This document shows positions 9,914 through 18,316 of a stretch of 64,000 nt of DNA, piece by piece. The DNA is from Shewanella canadensis (GTDB lineage Bacteria > Pseudomonadota > Gammaproteobacteria > Enterobacterales > Shewanellaceae). Location of the stretch: positions 1 through 64,000 of the forward strand of contig NZ_RXNU01000018.1 of assembly GCF_003966225.1 (NCBI RefSeq), in the 5' to 3' direction. The position numbers and the translations under genes are program-made. The notes beneath the pieces are model-generated. The model worked only from the letters and a program-made list of their open reading frames with translations. It was not told the origin of the DNA and searched no databases. The number at the start of each line of letters is the position of its first letter. The first letter of the stretch is position 1.

Positions 9914-10729
9914 ATGTTTTTTAGTTATCAAATGAGGAGGGGACAATTGCAGCTCATTGTGTTTTTTATCTTGTCATTGACCCTGTTGAGTTCAGCTAAT
10001 GCCAGAACGCTCACCATCGCATCGAGCGAAGGGCCACCCCATATGATCAACGACAATCATCATGGTATCGATCTCGATATTGTCGAAGCGGTACTCAGGC
10101 GTCTCGGCCATGATGTCTCCTATGATTTTATGGGGCTTAAACGAGCGCATCGTGAGCTGAAATTAGGAAGGGTGGATGTGACGGCACCTGTTTTCATGCA
10201 AGCGGACGGTGAAGGCAGCTATATCTCATCCTCGATAGTCCTTTATCAGCCAATGGTCTTTTCACTTAAAGCCAGTGGCCTTAAGCCCGAGACAATATCT
10301 GATCTACAGGGCCACAGTCTGCTGACCTTTCAGGGGGCGCCGGGATACTTCGGCGAATCGTTTAAACAGGTAGCCCGGGGAGACTCATATCAGGAGTTGA
10401 CCGATATGGGGGCGATCGCAGAACTGTTAACTAAAGGTCGTTATGAGTATGCGGTATTAGATAAATACATTTTTTATTATTATTACCGCCTGAATGATAA
10501 GCAGCGCGATGTCTCTATTTTTACTGAACATCAATTGATCCCGCCAGCTCCTGCCAGTAGTGCTTTTCACGATGAAAAATTAAGGGACGAATTTAACCGG
10601 GAACTGCAGCTGTTTATAAAAAGTCAGGAATATCTACAGATATTTGAACGATATCTGGGCTCGGCTCTGCTTAGTACCGAGCAGAGTGCTCCTGAGTCTG
10701 TGCCTGAGACGGATTTCAGGTTCAATTAG
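9914..10729 (+). CDS. Periplasmic solute-binding protein, family 3-like
   Basis: This is a secreted binding protein of about 271 residues. A signal peptide with hydrophobic core LIVFFILSLTLLSS ends at SANA, before RTLTIASSEGPP. The mature part has the family-3 pattern: an N-terminal strand leading to GIDLDIVEAVLRRLGH, and RVDVTAPVFMQADGEG in the first lobe. No transporter genes are adjacent, so it may be an orphan sensor or binding protein as often seen in this group. TTG 9899 and ATG 9932 are alternative starts. The stop overlaps the convergent gene at 10722 by 8 bases. Confidence 0.75.
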   Translation: MFFSYQMRRGQLQLIVFFILSLTLLSSANARTLTIASSEGPPHMINDNHHGIDLDIVEAVLRRLGHDVSYDFMGLKRAHRELKLGRVDVTAPVFMQADGEGSYISSSIVLYQPMVFSLKASGLKPETISDLQGHSLLTFQGAPGYFGESFKQVARGDSYQELTDMGAIAELLTKGRYEYAVLDKYIFYYYYRLNDKQRDVSIFTEHQLIPPAPASSAFHDEKLRDEFNRELQLFIKSQEYLQIFERYLGSALLSTEQSAPESVPETDFRFN

Positions 10730-11159
10730 TTCGCTTGTTTGCCTTTATTGCGCATCGGCAGAGTCCCAGCTTCAGTGCCGGGCAGGACTGACATGGTTTA
10801 ATCTTAAAAGGACGAGAGAGCTCTATCGTCTGAGTTAGCCCAGTGGGACCCAATGCAGCCATTGAATGGGTTGCAGATGATATTGGGAGGTCATATCGAG
10901 CCGAATTGGCATCATCGTCAGTCGATACCGCTATTTCTGTCAGCTCATTGTTTACTTGGCTGGCCAGCTTTAATCGGTATTTTTGAATTTTAGCTCGATA
11001 TTTGACCTGTTTGTTGAGCCGTTTTGAAACGAGATCTATATTATCGATATCATGAATGAGTTTATGTTGATTTTTTAGCAGCTTAGCTTCCGCTTTCTCT
11101 AGCTTCTTCGAATATTTTACCTGCTGTTTATCCAACTCACTGCGACTGACTTGATACAT
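10722..11159 (-). CDS. Hypothetical coiled-coil protein with Cys-rich tail
   Basis: I do not recognise this 145-residue protein. The first 70 residues are lysine-rich and predicted helical (SKKLEKAEAKLLKNQHKL), consistent with a short coiled coil. The C-terminal tail carries CQSCPALKLGLCRC, four cysteines in CxxC...CxC spacing that could bind a metal. It has no signal peptide or membrane segment. Its 3' end overlaps the convergent binding-protein gene by 8 bases. The ribosome site is weak, so expression is not certain. Confidence 0.5.
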   Translation of the reverse strand: MYQVSRSELDKQQVKYSKKLEKAEAKLLKNQHKLIHDIDNIDLVSKRLNKQVKYRAKIQKYRLKLASQVNNELTEIAVSTDDDANSARYDLPISSATHSMAALGPTGLTQTIELSRPFKIKPCQSCPALKLGLCRCAIKANKRTN

Positions 11160-11245
11160 TGATTAGACCGAAATGAAAACAGGCCTCAATTGTAAATGAT
11201 AATACTTATCAATCAAGGTTTGATTCTGCAAATGAGTCTTAATTA

Positions 11246-11749
11246 TCAGTAAACCTTAACGTCAGCATCGATCAAGGTTAGCAGTAACCTTAAGTCAAAC
11301 TCCAGCTGGTGGTAATCAGCTTCCATATGGCAACAGAGTTGATAGAAGGCTTTGTTGTGATCTTTCTCTTTTAGATGAGCGAGTTCATGGACGACCACCA
11401 TACGCAATAACGGCTCCGGCACTTTTTTTAAGCGTGACGATATGCGGATCTCGTTTTTAGCTTTCGTCTTTCGACCTTGTACTCTGGAGACGAATGAGTG
11501 AAGACCCAGAGCCTGATGGCTTAAGCTGATCTTATCATCGTATTGGATCTTCGACAGGGGTTGGGACTTGCGCAAATACTGGTTTTTGATCTCCATCGTA
11601 TAGTCATACAAGGCTCTGTCTGTACGGATAGCATGAATATCCGGGTGCCTGCTAAGCAGTACCGCTTTGAGCTTGCCATTGGCGAGTAGTTCGGATACCT
11701 GATCTTGTATTGGCTGTTGATAACCAGCTAAGTATTTGAGTGTATTCAT
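11246..11749 (-). CDS. YgjP-like metallopeptidase domain protein (DUF45)
   Basis: This is a small cytoplasmic protein with the zinc-protease motif HELAH in MVVVHELAHLKEKDH, and a further metal-ligand region around FYQLCCHMEADY. This is the YgjP/DUF45 (M48-related) pattern. The substrate is unknown in the family. I start it at MNTLKYLAGYQQ (167 residues). A longer in-frame extension to 11836 would run through the terminator hairpin at 11780-11798 and is therefore unlikely. Confidence 0.8.
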   Translation of the reverse strand: MNTLKYLAGYQQPIQDQVSELLANGKLKAVLLSRHPDIHAIRTDRALYDYTMEIKNQYLRKSQPLSKIQYDDKISLSHQALGLHSFVSRVQGRKTKAKNEIRISSRLKKVPEPLLRMVVVHELAHLKEKDHNKAFYQLCCHMEADYHQLEFDLRLLLTLIDADVKVY

Positions 11750-11772
11750 GAGCGTCACATAAAAAATGGGGT

Positions 11773-11798
11773 AAAGAAAAGGGTGCAAATTGCACCCT
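11773..11798 (-). terminator. Intrinsic terminator after the DUF3010 gene
   Basis: Stem AGGGTGCA/TGCACCCT (11780-11798) with a 3-nt loop. Read on the minus strand it is followed by TTTTCTTT. Confidence 0.75.
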
Positions 11799-11858
11799 GT
11801 TTTTATGATAAGGAATATGTTGGTCATATCCTTCATCTTTAGCTCTAGGCTCTAGCTA

Positions 11859-12305
11859 TTACTCGCTATCCCAAACATTGAAAATGTGTTGGTTGTGGTA
11901 AGCGTAAGCGGCATCGAAAGCCAGGTTTTGGAAGCGCTTCAGGCCTAAACCTTCAAAGTCGACCAAAGGAGGGTTACGCTTTAAACGCTCTTTAACTGTG
12001 ACCGGAGACATTAATATCACCGGCAGTTCAAGAAGCTGAATGGCGGCTTCGGCTTTAAAGCTGGTCGCGCTACCTGCCAACTTACCTTTTTGTTCGCGAG
12101 AGACGATAACCACTTTATCTACTTTGTAATCTTCCATCAGTTTGCTGAACGCAAAATGAAAATCACGAATAGACTCGGTAGACTCTGAATGCGAAATGAC
12201 GAATGATTGCTGGCGACAATCGGGCACGTTAAAAGTCTCGCCTTCGTAACTCAATAGACAGATGATGGCTTCGCCACCTTTTAATTCAACGCCACAAACT
12301 CTCAT
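11859..12305 (-). CDS. DUF3010 family protein
   Basis: This is a 148-residue cytoplasmic protein that begins MRVCGVELKGGEAIICLL and matches my recollection of DUF3010, a conserved gammaproteobacterial family without an assigned function. The beginning (GVELKGGEAII) and the KVVIVSREQKGK segment look RNase H-fold-like, but I cannot identify a complete acidic active site. It forms its own unit on the minus strand, with a terminator just downstream. Confidence 0.75.
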   Translation of the reverse strand: MRVCGVELKGGEAIICLLSYEGETFNVPDCRQQSFVISHSESTESIRDFHFAFSKLMEDYKVDKVVIVSREQKGKLAGSATSFKAEAAIQLLELPVILMSPVTVKERLKRNPPLVDFEGLGLKRFQNLAFDAAYAYHNQHIFNVWDSE

Positions 12306-12386
12306 GTTATACCTTAAAATTGTTATTGGTTTTGTTACTAGCGGCTCTATAACTGGCTAGAGAAAACCGAAAAAATATCAATGAAC

Positions 12387-12424
12387 AGATATAGGTAATA
12401 CGTCTTATATTATTACCGATATCT
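12387..12424 (-). terminator. Hairpin downstream of the DEAD-box gene
   Basis: A 14-base inverted repeat (12387-12400 and 12411-12424, one mismatch) starts 8 bases after the helicase stop on the minus strand. The T-run comes only about 20 bases later, so it may stabilise the 3' end rather than act as a strong terminator. Confidence 0.5.
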
Positions 12425-12432
12425 TAAACTGG

Positions 12433-13773
12433 TTATTCAGGTGTATCCTGAAGTTTAGATTTTGGCTTTCTAAGCATAGGGGCATCACCAACATCGATGC
12501 CTGTAATAAAGCGCTTGTCTCTACTTCCTTTAGCCTTAGCCTTAGTTTTACCCTTAGCAGCCGTTGTCGTCGATTTCTTCGCATTAGCCTTAGGCTTATT
12601 CTTGGCCTTAGGCTTATCTTTCAGCCCTGAAAATTTAGCTTTTAAGCCATCGATTGTACTTATCTCGAATGTTTTACGAAGGAAAACTTGTACCTGTTTG
12701 AAGTTGACCCAATCTTTAGGGCCGACGAGAGATATCGCATCGCCCTTTGCACCGGCACGACCCGTACGGCCGATACGGTGAACATATTCTTCGGCAAATT
12801 TAGGCATATCGAAATTGATAACCAAAGATACATTCAGCAGATCCAGACCACGTGAAGCCACATCGGTAGTGACTAAGATATCCTGTAAACCTCTACTGAA
12901 CTGATCCATGATCTGGTTACGGGCATTTTGCTTTAGGTCGCCACTGAGGGATGCGGTATTAAATCCGGCTTCAGCAAGCTTAGTCGCTAACCTGTCGGTA
13001 TCTTGGCGAGTCGCAGTAAAAATGATGACCTGCTTGTTCTTCTCATTCGTTAAAATGTGGTTCAGCAATGCTTCTTTATGATCCAGGTGATCACTGAGGT
13101 AAATTCTTTGAGTGATATCCAGATTTTCAATATTGCCCGCGCCAATAGAAACATGCATAGGATCTTTTAACAGCTCGGCGGCAATCTCGTTGATCTTATT
13201 GTGATCTAAGGTTGCTGAAAACATCAATGTTTGGCGACGCTTATGGTCAGCGGCTGCATTAATCGCTTTTAACTGATCGACAAAGCCCAGATCGAGCATG
13301 CGGTCGGCTTCATCTAAAATTAATAGCTCGAGTCCATTAAGGTGCAGGTGATGCTGAGCTAAGTGGTCGGCAAGTCTTCCGGGTGTCGCCACGACGAAGT
13401 GAGGATCTCTCTCTAATGATTTAGCCTGATCATTAAAGTTTTCACCACCTAAGATTTTGACCGCTTTATATTGTGTGTTGGCGACTAACAAGCGTAACTG
13501 GCTGTATACCTGGTTGGCGAGTTCGCGCGTTGGCAATAAGATCAATACCCTTGGGTCTCGCTTACTTAATGGCCTTGTGGAAATAATCCTCTGCATTGCC
13601 GGTAACAAAAACGCTAAGGTTTTACCCGAGCCTGTTTTTGATGATGCCATCAGATCTTTGCCTGACAGGCCTACTGGTATCGCCTGCTCTTGGATCTCCG
13701 TAGGCTTTTCTATGCCCATATGATCCAATGTCTTTAACAGACGCGTATCCAGTGAAAAATCGGTAAATTGCAA
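12433..13773 (-). CDS. DEAD-box ATP-dependent RNA helicase
   Basis: This RNA helicase has all the core motifs: a Q-motif near FTDFSLDTRLLKTLDHMG, SSKTGSGKT (I), PTRELANQ (Ia), DEAD (II), SAT (III) and HRIGRTGR (VI). A lysine/alanine-rich basic tail (KPKAKNKPKANAKK and onward) probably binds RNA. I chose a TTG start at 13773 (446 residues, LQFTDFS) because GGAG lies 7 bases upstream and family members usually begin just before FTDF. An in-frame ATG at 13830 would add 19 residues with no family resemblance. Which of several cold-shock/ribosome-assembly helicases it equals is not decided here. Confidence 0.9.
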   Translation of the reverse strand: MQFTDFSLDTRLLKTLDHMGIEKPTEIQEQAIPVGLSGKDLMASSKTGSGKTLAFLLPAMQRIISTRPLSKRDPRVLILLPTRELANQVYSQLRLLVANTQYKAVKILGGENFNDQAKSLERDPHFVVATPGRLADHLAQHHLHLNGLELLILDEADRMLDLGFVDQLKAINAAADHKRRQTLMFSATLDHNKINEIAAELLKDPMHVSIGAGNIENLDITQRIYLSDHLDHKEALLNHILTNEKNKQVIIFTATRQDTDRLATKLAEAGFNTASLSGDLKQNARNQIMDQFSRGLQDILVTTDVASRGLDLLNVSLVINFDMPKFAEEYVHRIGRTGRAGAKGDAISLVGPKDWVNFKQVQVFLRKTFEISTIDGLKAKFSGLKDKPKAKNKPKANAKKSTTTAAKGKTKAKAKGSRDKRFITGIDVGDAPMLRKPKSKLQDTPE

Positions 13774-13780
13774 AGGTGTA

Positions 13781-13784
13781 CTCC
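13781..13784 (-). promoter_or_regulatory. Ribosome binding site supporting a TTG start
   Basis: On the minus strand GGAG is followed by 7 bases (TACACCT) and then TTG at 13773. This favours the shorter helicase form over the upstream ATG at 13830. Confidence 0.6.
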
Positions 13785-13989
13785 AAAATTGATTCGACTG
13801 ACCATTATAACCTAACTCGTGGTGATTCATCCATAGAGAAAGTCAGATTCATTTTAAAGCACTTGCTGGGCTGAATACTTTAGAATAAAGCGCTAACAGA
13901 GTGTTGAATATCGGTTCTGTGAGCGGGCTGGGCTGTGTGTGGTACTCGATAATCTATTAGTGAATCCTTGATAAATAACAGATAAGATG

Positions 13990-14290
13990 AATCGGGCTTG
14001 TTTTTCACCCTTTAATTTCGTTTTGTGGGGACATATTATACCAATCTCATTAAATATCTGGTCAATTCAGAGTCACTCAGGCTTTTCAATTCCAGACGCA
14101 TTGATGCAGAAATGGTTACTCCCTTTTAAGTCAATGCAACACAGAAGTGGAATGCCTGAGGGACTTCCGCAGGACGGGTTTCAAAGCACCTTATGCTTCG
14201 TTAGATGCTCTCGAAATAGAATAACTATTAGCTTCAAGCATCTGTCTTGCCTACAGCGCTTTGAATTCCCGCTGAACGATCACATATTTA
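13990..14290. repeat. Degenerate intergenic repeat or MITE-like segment
   Basis: The 300 bases before the patatin gene are open in its frame but the translation does not look like protein. The segment beginning ATTATACCAATCTCATTAAA (about 14034) resembles, from memory, a repeat common between genes in marine gammaproteobacteria. No second copy exists in this window, so this rests on recollection only. Confidence 0.3.
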
Positions 14291-14304
14291 ATAGGATTTG
14301 TATT

Positions 14305-15243
14305 ATGGCTACAATTGGCATTGCATTAGGTAGTGGCGCCGCAAAAGGCTGGGCACACATAGGTGTACTCAAAGGGCTCGCAGACATGGGAATAAAGCCC
14401 GACAAAATCTCGGGTTGCTCGATAGGGGCTCTCGTGGGGGCTGCCTATGCAAACGATCAACTCGAGGAGCTTGAAGATTGGGTGAGAGGCTTCTCCAGTT
14501 GGGATGTGTTGGGGTTAATGGATGTGAGCTGGCGAAAGGGGGGCTTAATTGGGGGAGATAAAGTCTTCGATGTCATTCAAAATAGAATTGGCGACCTACA
14601 GTTCGAGGGCTTACGGCGGCCATTAATCGCCGTCGCGACGGATCTCTATTCCGGGCAAGAGATCTGGTTTAAGGAGGGCGATCTTCGTCATGCTATTCGC
14701 GCATCGTGTTCTATGCCTGGAATTTTACCACCAGTGAAAGTCGGAGAGCGCTGGCTTGTCGATGGTGCCGTAGTAAACCCTGTCCCCGTATCTGTGAGTC
14801 GGGCTATGGGGGTCGATGTGGTGATTGCCGTCGATCTCAATGGTCAGGGAAGGGAGCGGTTACAGGTCTTGCCAGTGGACATGACCAGTAATACACCTTC
14901 GCTAGAGGACAAGGAGATAGCGCAAGCACATCAAGATACCGGCTTTATGGATCTGTTAGCTCGTGGACGGGATTATGTGACCAGCTTATCGGATAAGTTC
15001 ACCATGGGTAATCGCTCCGATCCAAGCATGTTGGCCGTGATGTCCCAATCGATGGATATTCTGGAGCAGCGCCATAAACGTGCACGTTTGATGGGCGATC
15101 CGCCCGATATTTGCTTAGTCCCGGATGTTGGCGAAATTGGTACAATGGAATTTCATCGTGCCGAGGAAGCTATTGCGGCCGGAGAGGAGGCGGTGAGGCA
15201 GGCAAAACATCAGATAGAAGCCGTATTGGGCCCCTTGTCGTGA
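14305..15243 (+). CDS. Patatin-like phospholipase (RssA-like)
   Basis: This is a 312-residue lipid acyl hydrolase of the patatin family, close in layout to RssA-type proteins. The oxyanion motif GSGAAKGWAHIGVL is at the N-terminus, and the nucleophile elbow GCSIGALVGAAYA follows. The dyad aspartate is in LVDGAVVNPVPV. I start at MATIGIALGSGAAKGW, with AGGA 8 bases upstream. The frame stays open for another 318 bases upstream through repeat-like DNA, which should not be counted as protein. A terminator follows directly. Confidence 0.9.
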   Translation: MATIGIALGSGAAKGWAHIGVLKGLADMGIKPDKISGCSIGALVGAAYANDQLEELEDWVRGFSSWDVLGLMDVSWRKGGLIGGDKVFDVIQNRIGDLQFEGLRRPLIAVATDLYSGQEIWFKEGDLRHAIRASCSMPGILPPVKVGERWLVDGAVVNPVPVSVSRAMGVDVVIAVDLNGQGRERLQVLPVDMTSNTPSLEDKEIAQAHQDTGFMDLLARGRDYVTSLSDKFTMGNRSDPSMLAVMSQSMDILEQRHKRARLMGDPPDICLVPDVGEIGTMEFHRAEEAIAAGEEAVRQAKHQIEAVLGPLS

Positions 15244-15257
15244 TCTAATAGTAAGCA

Positions 15258-15283
15258 AAAGGGCCCGTAGGCCCTTTCGTTTT
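15258..15283 (+). terminator. Intrinsic terminator after the patatin gene
   Basis: Stem AAAGGGCC/GGCCCTTT (15258-15265 and 15270-15277), 4-nt loop, tail CGTTTT. Confidence 0.85.
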
Positions 15284-15313
15284 CTAAATATGCTTTGGCT
15301 TATGTAAAATAAT

Positions 15314-16312
15314 TTAAGCGAGTTTTACCACCATTTTGCCGCGGTTTTTACCTTCGAATAATCCGATAAATGCATCCGGTGCCTGTTCAAGTCCTTCGTA
15401 GACTGTTTGCTCCGCTTTTACCGCGCCAGTGGCTAGCCACTGTCCCATCTGTTTGGCAAACTCAGGGTAATGAGCCCAGTGCTCGAATACGATAAAGCCT
15501 TCAATTTTTAGTTTTTTTATGATGATCATCGCAAGATTGCTTGGACCCGGTGTCGGCGCCGTATCATTGTATTGAGATATCATGCCACACACAGCAATTC
15601 TGCCGTGGTCATTCATGTTGTCGAGTGCAGCTGACAGGTGCTCGCCGCCGACATTTTCAAAATAGACATCGATTCCTTCAGGAGCCGCCGCTTTGAGTGA
15701 TGCACTTAAATTTTGGGTTGTTTTGTAATTAATCACAGCATCGACACCAATAGATAATAGATGCTGCGCTTTTTCATCTGAGCCTACAGAGGCGACAACC
15801 TTAGCTCCCATTAACTTACCCAATTGGCAGGCTACACTACCGACAGCACCGGAAGCGGCTGAAACAAAAATCGTCTCTCCCTCTTTCAATTCGGCTATTC
15901 GATTGAGACCCGTCCAGGCTGTCATTCCCGGCATACCCAGTACGCCAAGGAAATGTGATTCATTCAGTGGGGTGTCCGGTAGACGAGTATGCTCACTACC
16001 ATCGGTCACATAGTGGCTGCGCCAACCCAACATGCTGCTGACTTTACTACCGACAGGAAACTCAGGATGACGGGACTCGATCACTTCACCTATCGCACCA
16101 CCTTCCAGGACTTCTCCAATGGCAAATGGGGCGATGTAACTCTTTCTGTCTATCATACGACCGCGCATGTAAGGGTCGACTGACATCCATAAGTTCTTTA
16201 CTAAAAACTCACCATCGTTAATGCCTGCCAATAGTGTTGAAGCCAGTTTGAAGTTAGCTGTTGTTGGCAACCCTTCGGGACGTGAATCTAAGAGTATCTG
16301 TTGAGCCTGCAT
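15314..16312 (-). CDS. NADPH-dependent oxidoreductase, CurA/LTB4-dehydrogenase type
   Basis: This is a zinc-independent medium-chain reductase of 332 residues, similar in layout to E. coli CurA (YncB), which reduces enones such as curcumin. The family signatures VDPYMRGRM, the nucleotide-binding SAASGAVGSVACQLGKLMGA and YFENVGGEHL are present. It probably detoxifies alpha,beta-unsaturated carbonyls in the cytoplasm; the exact substrate is not deducible. It faces a MarR/OhrR-type regulator across a 253-bp region with a perfect palindrome, which suggests control by that regulator. Confidence 0.88.
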   Translation of the reverse strand: MQAQQILLDSRPEGLPTTANFKLASTLLAGINDGEFLVKNLWMSVDPYMRGRMIDRKSYIAPFAIGEVLEGGAIGEVIESRHPEFPVGSKVSSMLGWRSHYVTDGSEHTRLPDTPLNESHFLGVLGMPGMTAWTGLNRIAELKEGETIFVSAASGAVGSVACQLGKLMGAKVVASVGSDEKAQHLLSIGVDAVINYKTTQNLSASLKAAAPEGIDVYFENVGGEHLSAALDNMNDHGRIAVCGMISQYNDTAPTPGPSNLAMIIIKKLKIEGFIVFEHWAHYPEFAKQMGQWLATGAVKAEQTVYEGLEQAPDAFIGLFEGKNRGKMVVKLA

Positions 16313-16380
16313 AAAAAACCTTTTACTTTGTGCGCTAATTAATTGTGCTAAACTTTACTCTTAAATAGATGAGATGGCAA

Positions 16381-16400
16381 ATACTTTGCGCGCAAAGTAT
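16381..16400. promoter_or_regulatory. Perfect 20-bp palindrome, likely MarR operator
   Basis: Ten bases ATACTTTGCG are followed by their exact reverse complement. A related half-site, ACTTTGTGCGC, lies near 16325, closer to the reductase start. The position between a MarR-family gene and its divergent reductase neighbour fits an operator controlling one or both genes. Confidence 0.65.
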
Positions 16401-16565
16401 ATTTATTGGTTGTTCTCCACCGCTATCTCCCTTTTCAGCTATTTGAGTAGAAATCTGAATTGCTGACTTAAGTATGGATCGGTTTGAAGTACAATACTGC
16501 TTCGCTAGAGGAGTCAGGCAAGATGATGGCGACAATTAAGAGATAACTGAGTAAGGTGCTACAGA

Positions 16566-17048
16566 GTGAGTGAAACGAAAGAGTTCCAAGTTGAAAATAA
16601 AAATGGCTTGCCGGTTGAAGAGCAAGGAAAGTGCCTGTCTGATAATGTTTGTTTTGCGCTGTATACCGCGGCAAATGCGTTGGTCCGGGCATACAGGCCC
16701 TTACTCGAAGAGTGCGGTCTAACCTATCCTCAGTATTTGGTTATGCAGGCTTTGTGGTTAGACAATGGCGCAAGTTTGACTGGGTTATCTCAAGCGACGC
16801 GTCTCGATTTAGGAACCTTAACCCCCATAGTCAAAAGACTGGAGGCGAAAGGATTATTGAGTCGTAGTGTCGATGTAAAAGATGAGCGCAAAAAAGTGAT
16901 CGAAACCACTGACGCCGGGCTGGAACTCAAACAGCACGCGCTGGTACTAAAAGAGCAGTTGCTTAATAAGGTAACCTTGGGTGAGACAGATATAACCTCC
17001 TTGAGGGACATGTGTTTAACTCTGACGGAAGATCTAAATAGAAAATAA
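16566..17048 (+). CDS. MarR family regulator, OhrR-like
   Basis: This is a 160-residue winged-helix repressor. The N-terminal stretch VCFALYTAANALVRAYRPLL and ECGLTYPQYLVMQALW match the OhrR subgroup, and Cys29 sits where OhrR has its peroxide-reactive cysteine. The DNA-binding part contains LDLGTLTPIVKRLEAKGLL and the wing DVKDERKKVI. The start codon is GTG. It likely responds to organic peroxides or electrophiles and represses the divergent CurA-like reductase through 16381-16400; this link is inferred from layout. No ohr gene is nearby. Confidence 0.82.
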   Translation: MSETKEFQVENKNGLPVEEQGKCLSDNVCFALYTAANALVRAYRPLLEECGLTYPQYLVMQALWLDNGASLTGLSQATRLDLGTLTPIVKRLEAKGLLSRSVDVKDERKKVIETTDAGLELKQHALVLKEQLLNKVTLGETDITSLRDMCLTLTEDLNRK

Positions 17049-17568
17049 TCGTGCTGTAGAGTTTCCTTGAGCTGACTTTTAGCTCAGCATCGCTATATTT
17101 TTGAGATATCAACATTACCTTCGCAGCCATAAAGGTAACTCTTTCCCTGCGGTGACCTCTCTGTGATTACTGACTTGTTGACGAGGCGGTTGTATCTTTC
17201 AAAACACCATTCCATCCCCCTTCCCCCGAAAATAGGGGGGCACTTTAGTTTAAAATACAGTCAGGCAATTTGACTGCCTATTGTTAATGAAATGTAAATG
17301 GCGTAGGCTCCACTACCGATTAACATAACTGGTTTTTTAGTCGTTAAAGGGAGCACGAATTTTCGCCGTTAGCCTATATCCCTCTCCCGTCTCGTTAATC
17401 ATTTAAACTCGTGTTTTCTTTTTTTACTCAGTTAATTAGGGTTATGCCGAGAGCTGGGTGAGGAAGGGGGAAGCAAAATTAACGGAAAATGGTCCAAGCT
17501 ATCGCCAACGTTAATTTTCCCGCTGTGAACATTAAGCTTTACTCATCACATCATTTAAGGAAAAACTG
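17049..17568. other. Long intergenic region before a small secreted protein
   Basis: No gene is visible in 520 bases. A TGAGCT/AGCTCA hairpin near 17070 may end the MarR transcript. A run of C then G (about 17215-17240) can pair weakly. Near 17262-17280 an AGGCA/TGCCT pair is present. The most regular element is the inverted repeat at 17475-17518. Confidence 0.4.
17475..17518. promoter_or_regulatory. 10-bp inverted repeat in the leader of the 17569 gene
   Basis: AAAATTAACG (17475-17484) and CGTTAATTTT (17509-17518) are exact reverse complements around a 24-nt loop, about 50 bases before the start codon. It could be an operator or an mRNA leader hairpin. Confidence 0.45.
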
Positions 17569-18081
17569 ATGAAAATTAAAACAATTCTAAAAAGTACGCT
17601 AATGAGTACTGTGTTGTTAAGCAATTTTGCAATTGCTGATGATGATCAAATTTTGGTCGGGGCATTTCATGACTACGGAATAACTAAGTGTGACAGCTTT
17701 ATTCTTGAAAATAGCCAGCTTCAAGGGAATTGGAATCTTTTTATTAATAAGCATAAGGGGGGGATCGACGGAACCTCAACTGAGGTTACCGTTACTCAGA
17801 TCTATGGTTCAAAGGGTGACACGGTAAAGATTGAAGATACCTATATACAAACAGCTAAGAAATGTTTCCTGAGAAATACCTGGACACTAACATTTAAAGG
17901 TTCATGTGCCGATCATGTCGATTTAAATGACTGGTATGTTTCCAATGAGATGCCGAATAAAGATTATACAACTTACAAAAATGCCGGTGGGTTAGAGTTA
18001 CATGCGAAAGAGATCTCTATGGGTAACTTTAAAGCCTGTATTCAGGAAGGTTCTAAACGCTCTTCTGGTCAGCATGGTTAG
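17569..18081 (+). CDS. Hypothetical secreted protein with four cysteines
   Basis: I do not recognise this 170-residue protein. It has a signal peptide (MKIKTILKSTLMSTVLLSN, cleavage after AIA before DDD). The mature part has four cysteines (KCDS, KCFL, SCAD, ACIQ), which could form two disulfides in the periplasm or outside the cell. The composition is polar with several aromatic beta-strand-like segments. A good ribosome site (AAGGAAAAACTG) precedes the ATG. It stands alone, with long non-coding DNA on the upstream side. Confidence 0.65.
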   Translation: MKIKTILKSTLMSTVLLSNFAIADDDQILVGAFHDYGITKCDSFILENSQLQGNWNLFINKHKGGIDGTSTEVTVTQIYGSKGDTVKIEDTYIQTAKKCFLRNTWTLTFKGSCADHVDLNDWYVSNEMPNKDYTTYKNAGGLELHAKEISMGNFKACIQEGSKRSSGQHG

Positions 18082-18240
18082 TTAGTCCAATCATATAGTA
18101 GGTCATAGCTATCGCTGTTTTTTCTCAATGTGGCGAATTCAGCGATAGCAGATTTATCTGTCACAGATTCAACTCATATATTGAATCTATCCCCCTCTGC
18201 CCTGGTTAAATTCAAATTAATAGATAAAGTCTTGATTTGC

Positions 18241-18246
18241 TATAAT
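18241..18246 (+). promoter_or_regulatory. Likely extended -10 promoter element
   Basis: TTTGCTATAAT ends here, with a consensus TATAAT and an extended -10 TG. A matching -35 is weak. It lies 70 bases before the 18317 gene. Confidence 0.4.
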
Positions 18247-18316
18247 TTCGGAATTAGTTTCGGCATGATTCCTGCTTGTTGACTGCATCAGTTCTCTTTA
18301 CGCCGATATTTTGACA

